Of a DNA stretch of 64,000 nt, positions 12,275 to 23,773 are shown piece after piece; positions within the stretch are counted from its first letter, which is position 1, and each line of letters opens with the position of its first letter. This DNA comes from Cannabis sativa (lineage: Eukaryota > Streptophyta > Magnoliopsida > Rosales > Cannabaceae), in the NCBI RefSeq assembly GCF_029168945.1, contig NC_083604.1, positions 39,427,686 through 39,491,685 on the forward strand, in the 5' to 3' direction. The notes beneath the pieces were generated by a model. That model was not told the DNA's origin. It saw only the letters and a list, made by a program, of their open reading frames with translations, and searched no databases. The position numbers and the translations under genes were made by a program.

Positions 12275-14634
12275 TGTTGGAAATTATTTTACCAGTATCT
12301 TAGATCTACTCACAAGTATGTTTATTAACATCCTAAATAAGAACTTTCTAAAACGATAAATTAAACACATATAAAGTTAAAGAAACCTTACATCGGGTGC
12401 AGCGGAATTAAATGACTCCTTCCGTTCAGATATCTAGCCCTTGATTCCTTTCTGTAGCAGAGCATTATCAATATCTGAACCTGGATCTCTTTCTCTGAAT
12501 CTTTGATGCTGAAACTCCTTCTGTTGAATGTCTTTCTTCACGATCTTCCTCACTATGATTGAGGTATCACTTGATGTGTGTGGGCACTACTCATACACTA
12601 AGGATTTCGAAATTCAGGAGGGGAGAGAAAGAAGAAGTGGCAGCTAAAGATAGGGAGAGAGAAAGGCTCAGTTTTTCTGAATCAGAAGTGTAGAAAATTT
12701 AGTGTAATTTTCCTGAAGCCTTCACTATCTATTTATAGCATTCCACTAGGGTTAGGTTTGAATTATTTGGCATTAAAATAATGAAAATATCAGTTTAAAT
12801 TTCCTACAAAAGTGGCAGGCCCTATACTAGTGGATTTGGGCCTCACTTTTTGCAATTTTGCAGTTTTACCTTTTCTGCACCTGATTTTCTCAAAAACGCC
12901 AATTTTCAAATTCAACCATTTAAATGCCAATTCTAACTATTTAATAACTATAAATAATTATTAAATAATATTGTCATTTATCATATTTATTAATTGAACC
13001 ATACAAAGTATCATAATTAACAAATATGCCCCTATAAACTCTTTCTTTACAATTTCGTCCTTACTTAGTGAAAAATTCGCAAATAGACATAGTCTAATTT
13101 GTGAATTATAATTGATTAATCAAAACCAATTACATGAGTCTTACAAGCAATATTATCTCAACTAGTGGGGGGACCATGGGTCTATATAACTGAGCTTCCA
13201 ATAAGTAGATCAAGAATTTAGCACTAAAATTCACTAACTTATTAATTCTTCGTTGAATCCACGCATAGAACTTAGAATTGCACTCTCAGTATATAGAATG
13301 CTCTATATGTTCCACCATATAGACACATCATTAGTTATCCATTGTTATAATCCTAATGTGATCAATTATCCTCTATATGAATGATCTACACAGTAAAGGG
13401 ATTAAATTACCGTAACACCCTACTATGTATTTTATCCTTAAAACACTTGACCCCGTATAAATGATATTTCAGCTTATGTGAAATGAGATCTCCACCATTT
13501 ATTTTCATTTGGTCAAGCTCGAAGGAGATCATCCTTTGCTTACTATTCGCCAGATAGAAGCTATAGATTCCATGTTTATGCTAGCGCTCCCACTCAATTG
13601 CATTACCGTGTTCCCAAAAAGTACGTATCACCCTGACTTAAAAGTAGGCTTAACTAACAATTCAAGGAACACGAATAGCCTTTCAAGATTGAGCCTAATC
13701 ATAACAGGATTAAGATCATTTGATCTAGGATCAACTAGGCGATATTGACTTGAATAGATTTTACGGTAAGTTTAATTAAATCTAAGTCAAAGTTCAATAT
13801 CGGTCCCTTCCGATGCATACTCCATGCATCCAACCTGAGCTTTACTTTAACCAATGTTCTGGAAAGAACATAGTATTTCTCCAAATACAAGTAAACTCTT
13901 GTTGTAGATTATCATATCAGTAAAACCCTGTGTCTGATAAATCTAGGAAACTTTATTCACATAGTCATGTTTACTTTCCAATGTGTTGACGGCACAATAA
14001 ACAGGATCAAGTATGTGAAAAGGGTTTCAGATGAATTTATACATTATGTACATATAATCATGAAATAAATCATGTGAACCATGCAACATTAAATGTTATT
14101 TCTGATCTATATTAATAAGTAAATGTGATTATATTGAAATGAGTTTTATTTAGGGCATAAAACCCAATAAGGAGATCTACATGTTGCTTGACTTTTAACA
14201 GATAATCATTGAGTGACAGTGTGCATTTCTTCAGGTTTTGGAGCTTAGTCTTGAATTCCAAGATCTTGGATGAAACTTTGAGTGTGAAATGTTTTTCCAG
14301 ATTAACCCAGATTTGACGAGTTGTGTTGCACCCAACCATTCGAGTGAGAAGGCTCTCGGTCATGGATGATAACAACCACGAAACTAATAGCTGATCTTGA
14401 ACATCCCAATCAAGAAACTCCGGATTGTAGATTGACGAAGCACGATCGGCATCGTTGAGAAATTGAGGTGGAAGATCTCCATCTTGAATGAATTTCAGCA
14501 AACGATTTCCACGAATTGCAGCAAGTACCTGCTGTTTCCAAAGAAGAAAATTATGATCATTCAATTTTACAGAAAGATTGTGAGTAAAATGAACAGGGGA
14601 GAAATGAGTTTTATTTAGGGTATAAAACCCAACA
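12275..14634 (-). mobile_element. Internally deleted Copia element (copy B)
   Basis: Flanked by a perfect 5 bp TSD TTTAT (12270-12274 and 14635-14639). Read on the minus strand it has the first 32-35 bp of a 5' LTR (14634 to about 14600), a gag fragment, and a complete 3' LTR (14169-12275, 1895 bp). The short LTR piece starts TGTTGGGTTTTATACCC, matching the outer end of the long LTR. Most of the 5' LTR, the leader, part of gag and all of pol are missing. The LTR is homologous to copy A but clearly diverged from it. Confidence 0.82.
14170..14590 (-). pseudogene. Copia gag fragment (UBN2 / gag-polypeptide type)
   Basis: The frame reads NLSVKLNDHNFLLWKQQVLA and continues through IWVNLEKHF and LNDYLLKVKQHVDLL. 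This is the N-terminal gag domain of plant Ty1/Copia elements, the shell protein of the particle. It has lost its normal ATG through the deletion, and its 3' end runs directly into the 3' LTR. There is no capsid C-terminus, zinc knuckle or pol. Confidence 0.85.
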
Positions 14635-14908
14635 TTTATATCGTTAGAAAGCTCGTTCCGAGCTCTATGTGATTATCTTTAATTTGAATGCCAATTCTAT
14701 ATTTTGTGGAAATGGATTTAGGGATTAACCCTATACTTGTGTATCCCAGGATTGTGACTAGGATTACCGACACTTGGTCAGGAGCACTCAGGGATTTGGA
14801 ATCTCCATATTTGCGGGACATCAGGTAAGACAGTAGCTAGCATGTAGAGTTATGCGCGGTGGCGCTTATATGGAATATGATATATATGAGTAACTAAAAA
14901 CCGGGATT

Positions 14909-15261
14909 AGAGTTATTACTCTAAAGTGAGCGGTTTATTGGCCTAGAGTTATTACCCTAGTGAATTGTTAATAAGTATTGATATGCCATGATATATGTAT
15001 GTATATTGAGATTATGAATTGTGCGTTTAAGGCATAAATAAGCTAGACTTGGTAAACTAGTACCTTGAGCTTAATTAAATGTGGTCTAGGGTTATTACCC
15101 TAGAATATTATAAAGGTAAGAAAGATATGATGTATGGTAATATTATTGATCCAGTGAAGACATGAGTTGGGGTTATTACCCTCAATAGATGTTATTTTGA
15201 GCATACTGTAATATGTTATATGAGTGATTATTTAGTATGCAAGTTAGGGTTATTACCCTAA
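14909..15261. repeat. Five dispersed palindromes AGRGTTATTACYCT in the Gypsy LTR
   Basis: Near-identical hairpin-forming words lie at 14909-14922, 14943-14960, 15086-15103, 15169-15182 and 15244-15261. The best is CTAGGGT-TATT-ACCCTAG (7 bp arms, 4 nt loop). Spacing is 35 to 145 bp. They occur only in the right half of this LTR. Confidence 0.8.
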
Positions 15262-15482
15262 GATTCTATATGTTATAGTATAAATTGTGGGCATGCATTT
15301 ATGTTAAGAGTTATGTGAATAAGACATAACTGGGTTAGATCTGGTATATATCACCAGGATAAACCACCGAAAGAACGTAATATATGGATTACGTATATAT
15401 GTAATAGGGTTATGCGAGCAAGGCATAACCGAATTAGGCTCGGTAACTAGAACCGAGATGAACCGTTCTAGGGCCTTATTGT

Positions 15483-15610
15483 AAATAGACGTGTGAGAGT
15501 AACACGTAGGTCTATGCCGTATAGACACAAATAGAAGTGTGAGCGTAACACGTAGGTCTATGCCACATAAATAGGCGTGTGAGTGTGACACGCGGGTTTG
15601 TGTCATACAG
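15483..15610. repeat. Three tandem ~45 bp units in the Gypsy LTR
   Basis: The unit RCGTGTGAGNGTAACACGTAG followed by GTCTATGCC recurs with small changes at about 15488, 15534 and 15575. Each unit contains the imperfect inverted pair GTGTGAGAGTAACAC, so the repeats may also fold. Confidence 0.7.
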
Positions 15611-16070
15611 ACAAATGTAAAAGAGCATTAATATTTATGTGATGTGTATTTATGATTATTGATGATAATATTGTCTTGTTGGGCTTGGCTCACGGGTGCT
15701 CTACTGTGCAGTAAAGGGTAGATCTGTCTCTGATCAACCTTGAGTGCGAGAGCTAGGCGATGTATGTACATGTTCGGGCCACACTAGACCAAGCGGGTTG
15801 AGGTCTACCAGTGATGTACTTTTGAAACTCTAATTTTTCCGCCTAGGTCGGCTAGTGAAAAGACTTGTAATATTTTGTAGAATATTTTTGGAATCCCGAA
15901 ACATGTAATTTTTGATCGTAAAGTTAAGTTTATTACAAGTTTTATTTTCAATATGTTCTCGATTAAAGTTTAAATTACTCGTGTTTATCTTTCTAGTAAT
16001 CCAGTTTAGGGGATTAGGGTTTCTTAATCACCTTGGGTAACGTGCCTAATTGTTAGGGCGTTACACCTTA

Positions 16071-16940
16071 GCTGTATGATAGTTGTTAATAATATCCCCC
16101 ATTTCAGCTCTAGAAAACTTCTTTAGGACATGTTTTAGCTTAAGAAGTTTGCTAATAATACCTGTCAAATTATTCTTGCTGATGCTCTGGCCCCAACATT
16201 CCAAACCCACCTCTTTGAAGCTTTTGTGTTGCATCCAACAATTGAAGAAATGGAAAGGTTTAATTCCAACCTTACCGATTTTATGATTTTTAATAATACA
16301 ATAGCTGTGATCAGAGATGTCATCCCATTTACAAGAGGCTTCCGTGTTAGGGAATCTATCAAACCATTCTTCATTCGAAAAAATCCTGTCAAGTTTAGAG
16401 AAAATTTTGTCCCCAACTCCATGTTTGTTGGACCAGGTGTAATTAGAACCAAAATATCTCATTTCATCCATATGGTCTTGAGCTAACCAAGCTTGAGCAT
16501 CTAAAATTTCATTATCAGTAACAGGTCACCAATCCCATTTTTCGTTGAAACCAAACATAGAATTAAAATCCCCTATCATAAGCCACAGTTCATGCAAAGG
16601 CCCTAAACACAGCAGCTTGTCCCAAAGGGTCTTCCTCTCCATTAAAAAATTCAAGCCATACACAACTGTAAAATAGAATGTGTTGTGGCCAGATATATTC
16701 ACTCTGTTCTGCACATATTGAATATCTTCACTAAGCACTTGAACTTTAACAAAACATTTCTGCCAAAATAGCAAAATTGTGCTAGCAATAGTGGGGCTAG
16801 AGTAATATTCCCAGTTAGGGAAAGTATTCTTTATGATTCTCAATTCTATCATATCTAAGTTTAGTCTCAAAGAGAGCACCTAAATCAATTTTATTCTGCC
16901 TACACAAATCTAAAATAGCTTTTTGTTTGTTATTTTTATT
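16071..16940 (-). pseudogene. LINE ORF2 N-terminal part, endonuclease remnant
   Basis: Two frames (16526-16879 and 16061-16471) together give endonuclease/exonuclease/phosphatase-fold motifs in order: a MIGDFNSM block, then FGSNYTWSN, then the SDHS catalytic motif. A stop after the NEKWDW block separates the two pieces. The coding sequence stops at the solo-LTR insertion and resumes at 10994 on the far side. Confidence 0.75.
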
Positions 16941-17163
16941 CATGCCTCAAACGTTCCAACCCAAAATATTACTTAGTTCCATGAGTCAAGGTGGAGAAAT
17001 TAGTATCCAGTTTCCTAACCTCAGCCCCTTGGAGCACAGCATAACCATTGCTTATTGTGGCAATCAAATTCTCATTTGTCAAATCTCCCTTAGATCCCTT
17101 CTTTCTTGGAGTAATCCAATCTTAACCCTCCCTAGTTGTTGCTTCATTCTTACTATTTGCATC

Positions 17164-18141
17164 TTAATCGTTTCCTGCCCCTGTATCTATTTCTTGACTT
17201 GCTTCTATTGCCTTTGCTTCCCCTATAACATTTTCCTGAAGTGTTACTAATTTATCTTTCTTATTAGGTCGAACAATTTTCTGGTTTTTCCCCTGAGCTG
17301 CTACACTAGCTTCAGTTCTACCCTTTTCCTGGTCACCATTATGATTACCCTTTTGTTTTCCGACCGAAACCAGACCTTTATCTTTGGAGCAGTTAGCCAC
17401 CGTGTGTCCCAAAAGATCACAGGCAGTGCACTTTGTGGGAAGCCAGTCATATTCAACACTTTGGTCCATTAGTTGGTTTCTTTCATTGATGTATGAGATC
17501 ATTTTGGGTGGATTATCTGAGATTTCCATGTCTACAAGCACTCGAGCAAACAAAACTATGGACCCGTCTTTCGTCACCTTATCAATCATAATCGGCTTAC
17601 CTATGATACTTACCATGGCACTCAGATTATTTCGACTCCAATATTGAAGCCCCAAACTATTCAATCGAATCCACACTGGTACTGATCGGACCATATTCAC
17701 AGTATCCATATCAACTGACCATGGCCGAAGAACCATCAACTTCTTATCGAAGTGAACAACCTCTGTTTCTAGAACAATATCCCTTGTAACCTCATCTCTA
17801 AAACTAAACAACGTAAAGCCAGAGTGCATACGAATAATTTTATCAATGCCTAAGTGTCCCCAGATCCTCTTCACGAACCCTTCAAAAACACGAAATGGAG
17901 GATTGGCTCCTAGGACTATACAAACTATGGATGAACGCCATAAGGCAGCTTCAGATTCAATCTCATCAATGTCCAGTTTGGCCACGAGTCTATCCCCAAC
18001 TTTCATAAGTTCGGTGAAATCTAATCGAGTTGAGGGAGTACAAATCTGATTAACCTGCTTCACTCTCCTCATTTTCCACTTCCTCCACCCATCTCGTAGC
18101 AGATTTTGATTGGGAGCAGCCAGGTGAAATATACTACACAT
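17164..18141 (-). pseudogene. LINE ORF1, DUF4283 and CCHC zinc-knuckle protein
   Basis: This 325-residue open frame is the least damaged part of the LINE. Residues about 60-210 fit the plant LINE DUF4283 region (EAALWRSSIVCIVLGANPPF, then a stretch around RMHSGFTLFSFRDE). A CTACDLLGHTVANC zinc knuckle (CX2CX4HX4C) follows, and the rest is a basic, low-complexity tail. Such proteins bind LINE RNA. The frame is open but belongs to a dead element because ORF2 is broken. The ATG at 18141 is the first in frame; an earlier start cannot be excluded. Confidence 0.75.
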
Positions 18142-18313
18142 ATTTCCTAAAATTAGAACTATGTAGTACTATACTGTCTTGTATATGGATGATATGAGAG
18201 AAACACTCTTTGACTTAGTGTTAGTTATTGTGTGTAATGTTGAATTAAAATAAATGAAGTTGGAATTTATATTCAACAGTATAAGAATTAATAATAAGGT
18301 GTTGAAATTGTAA

Positions 18314-18436
18314 CTACTTGAGGCTAGCTCAAGTGACCATAAGTGGGTGTGTGTGTTCGAGGTCCTGGGTTCGAGTCCCAAGTAAAACATAGTTAGTTAT
18401 GATATATAAACGCTTAAATCAAAAAAAAAAAAAAAA
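18314..18436 (+). mobile_element. tRNA-derived SINE, copy 1
   Basis: An A-box-like TAGCTCAAGTGA (18325-18336) and a B box GGTTCGAGTCC (18368-18378) have the spacing of an internal RNA polymerase III promoter. A short unrelated body with ATATATAAACGCTTAA and a 16 nt poly-A tail follow. Closely related copies are at 31699 and 53846. It cannot be a tRNA gene: there is no acceptor-stem pairing and the 3' part is not tRNA-like. Confidence 0.8.
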
Positions 18437-18439
18437 TCG

Positions 18440-19005
18440 ATATTGTTGACCCAAGGCAAGAGTGGGATGGGGGGCATACTAATCTCATTACATATACATT
18501 AATATATCTCGAATTGGTAACGTAGTATCTTTTCGTAGATGTCTACAATAGTTTCTGGGTTTGGTTTCAGAATGTTGGTCTACAATATAAAGGACAACTA
18601 TATAACTAAGTTTCCTCGAATACGTGAATGTAATGGGGTCTGCCGACATGTCATGCTAGGTGTTATGTATACATATATAGTCTATACTCTATATAATATA
18701 ATAATATTATGCAATCTTTTTCTTTTGAAAACAGTAGTTTGTTCTATGTTGATGTTGTCCACCTGCAACATCACCAACTTCTACTCTATAATTGTTTCAA
18801 TTATTGGTTATTGGTGTTGGTCCTATTCTCTCTTCGTATTATTTTCTAATGGGAATGGCTAAAAGTTGCATGTAGTAATTAATTAGTCAGTCTTATATAA
18901 TTTAATATAATAAATTATATGACAAAGTATTTTGACTCATCAATGTATCACTTAATTCTATATTTAAATTAGTATATATATGATATAAAACTATTTGTAC
19001 TATAA
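18440..19005. other. Intergenic, nothing recognisable
   Basis: A 107-codon open frame at 18539-18862 is present but has no recognisable family, and its composition is that of AT-rich spacer. No repeat ends are visible. Confidence 0.5.
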
Positions 19006-20345
19006 GTCCTTAAATTATATAAATTTTCGCAAGTTGGTCCCCAAATTTTATTTTTTAGTAAATTTATCCTCAAATTATATAAATTTTGGCAAACTAGTCC
19101 TCAAAGTTTATTTTTGGCAAATTAGTTCCCAAACTTTTATTTTCATGAAAACATAAATTCCTTACTCTTAAATAATGTATTTTATTTATTTATTTAATTT
19201 TGTATTAATTTTAAATATTTTTATATTAGTATAAGTTATCAAATTATTAAAAAAGTACATATTTTTATTTATATGTATTTATTTTAAAAAATATGCCAAA
19301 ATAAAAAGAAAAATATATATATATTTTTTAAAATATGCCAAAATAAGAAAGAAAAAAAAACAAATTAAGACATATTTTTTAAAATATGTCGAAATAAGAA
19401 GAAAAATATATTTTTTTTATTTATATGTATTTTTTTTAAATCACATCAAGATATATTTTGAATATTATAAAACTATATATACATGTAAACTAATAATTTA
19501 TCTTTTTATGAATAACACTTACACAACATATTTCTATTATCGAATAATTTCTCTGTACTTCAAGCAAAAATTCATTCTCATCAAATAGTTGATGTGCATG
19601 CAAAAAAAAAAAAAAAGCAACTATGTATATAAGTCAATAAAAAAATTTAGATGCTCTAATTGTTTTCCTTACCATTAGAGGATGATATCATTTCTTAAAT
19701 ATATGAAAGAGCTTAATATGAAATCTATTTATATATGTAGTAAAATATTATTTTGTAGCTACATTAATATTTTCTTATAAACTACCTAAGTAAATTATAT
19801 TATAAAATTTATTTTTAACTTATATTCAGTGGTGAACTCATGAAATTTTACCAACGTTGATGTAAAATTTAAATAATTAATAAATATATATACAATTAAA
19901 AAATTATTAAAATTATAATACTATATATTCGTAAATCAATAATAAAATATATACTATAAATGCTAAATATGAAAATGTAAAGGGACTAGAATTTTTTTTA
20001 TGTATTATATGGGTCTACCAGTGTTTATGCTCTTTTATTCCTTATTAATAATATATATATAAATAAATATAATTATTTTATCAAATTATTAAAATTAAAA
20101 AATGTAAAATTATTTGAATTTAATACAAAAAATAAATTAACGTAAGTAAAGTAAATAAAAATAATTAAAATATCAATATTTAAAAGTGTTGACTTAATGT
20201 TCCTTATAAAATAAAAGTTTGGGGACTAATTTATTAAAAAGAATGTTTGAGAATAAACTTGCCAAAATATAGTTTGGGGACTAATTTATAAAAAAAAAAA
20301 AATTGAGAACTAATTTACCAAATCTTATATAATTTAGAGATTTGC
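19006..20345. mobile_element. Long-TIR non-autonomous element, about 1.34 kb
   Basis: The left arm (19006-19150) and the inverted right arm (about 20200-20345) share TAAATTATATAA followed by repeated AGT(C/T)CYCAAA words with TTTGGCAA between them. Each arm is itself a degenerate tandem array of the ~35 bp unit (AAATTAGTYCCCAAA). The centre is AT-rich and non-coding. No TSD could be fixed. Confidence 0.55.
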
Positions 20346-20488
20346 AACAAATAAGAGTTATATATATATATATATTAATTAGTAATGAACAAACTTTAGA
20401 AAACGACACTTGCTTCTATCTCCAATGTGAAACGTACATGGCCAAAAGTTAAAAGGAAAATATGAATTCATTTATATAAGGCTAATTA

Positions 20489-20865
20489 GGATTTTTGCTC
20501 CCTGAACTTTGACATTTATCAAATTATGCCCCTTGAACTTTTAAGGTCGTTGAAAATGCCCCCTGAATTATTGAGATTGTTGGATTTGAGGACTTTTTTC
20601 CAATTTTAGTAAAAAAGTTTAACATGGATGAAAGTCTAGGGATCATGATTTAGTACATGTAAAAGTTCGAGGGGCATGATTTGGTAGATATCAAAGTCTG
20701 AGAGCATGATTTAGTATATAAACAATCACTGAAATAGTAAAATTGAATGAAATTAGACAAAAGTCTTTAAATCCAACAATCTCAATAATTCATGGGACAT
20801 TTTTAACGACCTTAAAAGTTCAGGGGCATAATTTGGTACATGTCTAAGTTCAAGGGACAAAAACC
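20489..20865. mobile_element. PIF/Harbinger-type (Tourist-like) MITE, 377 bp
   Basis: Terminal arms of about 130 bp are inverted copies: GGATTTTTGCTCCCTGAAC on the left, and GGTTTTTGTCCCTTGAAC as the complement of the right. Both continue through TTTTAAGGTCGTT and ATTATTGAGATTGTTGGATTT. The 3 bp TSD is TTA (20486-20488 and 20866-20868). GG-ended TIRs plus a TTA duplication point to PIF/Harbinger. Confidence 0.72.
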
Positions 20866-20868
20866 TTA

Positions 20869-22572
20869 ATTAATTATCCAAAAGCAAAGGTAGAACTTAA
20901 TATATGATTTTTCTTTTTTGAATAAATTAATAATATATGATTACTATATACTCAAATGTATAATTTATTTACGTACGAAATCTGTACTTGTTAAATATAT
21001 TGATATGTACCTTTTTTTAAACACAAATCTATCATATGCTTTGTAAATGCACGTACGTGTAGATTCATGTATGGCTTGATTATCATATACTTTTGTTCTT
21101 TCCTCCGCGCGCGACCTAATAAATGAAATCTATACATGCATCTCCTAAAGGCTTTATTATATACATCTTATCTTTCTTTTATGTTCTTTCTTTATAACAA
21201 AATAATCCTTCTATTTCTACATAGTACAGACACGTAACTATATAGTAATATTTCACCTATGGTATGTGGAAGATGGTCTTGGACTATTAAAGAAAACGAC
21301 AATAAATGGAGAAGGTGAAGTGAAGGTAAACAATTATTGGTAGTAAAATAAAAGTAAAGCGCCTATTGGGAATTGGCCTTTTTGCACCACAATACTTTCT
21401 TCCATTGTTTCAAAAAGCTTTTAGTTTAAAGTAATAAGCTAAAACAGAACCACATGCATACCCTAAAGCAAAGAGAACACAATGTTTTTTTTTTAAAAAA
21501 AAAGGTGGCCGCCCCTCCCTCTCTACTTTAATCTTTTTAGAGACTTTATGAAATACACATATATCTATATTTGTATATAATATTAACTTGAAAACAAAAG
21601 ACATCATATTATATTATAGTAACCTCTCTATCTCTACCGTTTAAACTTTTATCCACAAAAGTTGTGAAGTTGCATTGCATTTGCATGGGGACCATAAAGC
21701 TTCTATTCCAAAGTAAAATATAACTCTATCTCCATTTCAAAATTTATTATATATAAATATATATATATATATAACTAAGCTATTGGGAGTCCCACTGTCA
21801 TACACTCTCCTACTCCCACCAATTTCCATTAGTCAATTTTAAAAATTTGTATCCCATCAAAAACCAAATTGAGCATACTCTTGCATGTTGCTATTTGTTT
21901 AAGTATTTATCACTTCATTATAAAAATCTAAGTAACTTTAATCTTACTACGTAACAATACATGATCTTTGTATTTTTTTTTTTCTTTTAATTTGGTTTTA
22001 CATTCAAATGGCTGTAGTGGCGAAACCAATTATAATCTCTTTCGAAGTGATAACATTAACAAAGTATAATGAACAAATTAATTACCTTGACAACATAAAA
22101 GTAACACTATATATATACTTATTATTCGATCGACAAAGGAATTTTAATAGAGACAAAACTAATAAAAAATTAACTATTAAGTTGGAGTCGCCTCCCTTTG
22201 GCTCCAATATTGATCGCTATATTTTTTTTTTATATTTACCCTACTTTACCATATAAAATACTAAATAGTGATATGTCTTTAAGAAGCATATGTCTTTTCT
22301 GCTATATATCCATTAAAAGAAAAATGATTTTAATGGATTGATTAGCATATATAATCACCCATTCTCATCAAACATTTGCTAAAGTAGTTCTATCCTAAAA
22401 TGACTCCAATATTGGTCAAGTTATTTGTATAGTGATTTCACTTGATTTTTTTTTCTTTGTTATCTTCTCTTCTTCCTTCTTCGAGCATCATTTCACTGTC
22501 CTATATATAAAAATCTGCACATGTAATTTCTATGGTTAGCTAACCAAAGCGTGAGAGACGACATGGCGAAAG
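20869..22572. other. AT-rich intergenic spacer
   Basis: No supported gene. It contains scattered AT runs (for example around 21755-21772), poly-A/T tracts and short low-complexity frames. No transposon ends were recognised. Confidence 0.55.
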
Positions 22573-23773
22573 TGTTAGAAATAAAAGAGAGATTACAATA
22601 GAAGAATAAAATAAGATGAATAAAAAATTGAGACAATTACAACTCTAAGCAAAATATTACAAGGACAATATATTAAATAAAGAGTTACAATCCCAAATCA
22701 CAAAATACAAATAAAAAAAAAAGAGTTACAACTCAAAACTCAAAGATATAATAAGTAAATATAAACTATATAAAAATATATATAATAGTGTATATATATG
22801 ATATAGAATATATATATATAATAAATGATATATAGTAGAAATATAAAGAATGTATATAGTATGTGTATATAATATATATAATACTATATAGTTAAGATAT
22901 AAATATATATATATGATAGTATATATATATAGTGTTTAATTAGAGGAGAACAAGAGAAAAATATAAAACTTGAGAATAGAACAAAACAAGAAATTAAAGA
23001 AGAACAAACACTCAAAGTGGAGATGGGGATCACCAAAAGTTTGAACAAAGTTTTTACACCTTTGTCCAAGAAGATTATTTCCCCCTCTATGAAACGGCTT
23101 TGTGGAAATATTTCTAGGAATTATCAAGCCTTGGAACTCTCTAGCTTTGTATTTGAAAGATAAAAGAGAAGAGTGTGTCTCAAAAGGTGAACCAATGTCT
23201 CTATTAATTATAATGTTTAGGATCACACACTTTGAAATTCAAACATACTACACGCAATGGTTGTTACCATCTCTTAATTGGGTATAAATGAGAATAAATG
23301 GGTGATTCAGAGGCTATGAGAGTTGTTAAAAAGCATCCCCATTGTAAAAAAACGTTCAACAATTAAAGCTGAAAAAAATAGTAACTATATTTACTAGTTA
23401 CCAAATTTTTTCAACTTTTACAAACAACTTTCCAAACCATTCCCACTTTATTTTATATCACTTATACACATTATAAATGACAAAATTCAATCCCCAACAA
23501 CTAAATTTGAATTATAGTTTTAAATTTTAAAAAATTAAATTGTGTAACCACTCTTTACACACTTAATTGGTGATCATGTGGAAGTTACAAAATATGAGTA
23601 ACTCCACCTCTTATGTTACAACTATTACATATATGTAACTCTCAATCACATTATATTGTGATTATTACATGTATATAACTCTCAATTATATTATATATTA
23701 TATTCATAATAATATATATAATACATCACAATTTTAATCTTAAATATTATATTATTTAATAAATAATATAACA
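22573..23773 (-). repeat. 3' LTR of the truncated Copia element
   Basis: TG...CA bounded segment of 1.2 kb directly downstream of a purine tract on the minus strand. Very AT-rich, with ATATAT runs at 22770-22930. The 96-codon frame near its right half (22936-23226) has no recognisable domain. Confidence 0.72.

Larger units (their letters stand above)
11000..16065. mobile_element. Gypsy-type (chromovirus-like) solo LTR, split by a Copia element
   Basis: It starts TGTAATACCCTAAG and ends TTGTTAGGGCGTTACA, so the ends are near-perfect inverted repeats. A 5 bp TSD CCTTA lies at 10995-10999 and 16066-16070. Without the nested Copia element and its TSD it is about 2.7 kb. Such long LTRs with TGTAAYRCCC ends are typical of plant Tekay/Del chromoviruses; the clade call is inference. 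No gag or pol of its own is present. The element lies inside ORF2 of the LINE and is therefore younger than it. Confidence 0.82.
9060..18170 (-). mobile_element. Decayed LINE (L1-type), minus strand, interrupted by an LTR insertion
   Basis: In order from the right: ORF1 (DUF4283 plus zinc knuckle), the endonuclease part of ORF2, a 5.07 kb insertion (11000-16065), then reverse transcriptase and a zf-RVT-like C-terminal part. Joining 16066-18170 to 9060-10999 across one copy of CCTTA restores continuous ORF2 order. Several frameshifts and stops make it non-functional. The outer ends are approximate; no poly-A tail or LINE TSD could be fixed. Confidence 0.8.

Noticed and set aside
18325..18378. 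Possible tRNA gene (A box and B box like sequence), also at 31710 and 53860
   Set aside because: No acceptor-stem pairing or anticodon arm; the three copies share a non-tRNA tail and A-run, so they are SINEs.
18539..18862. 107-codon open frame
   Set aside because: No recognisable domain, composition typical of AT-rich spacer, no splice or promoter support.
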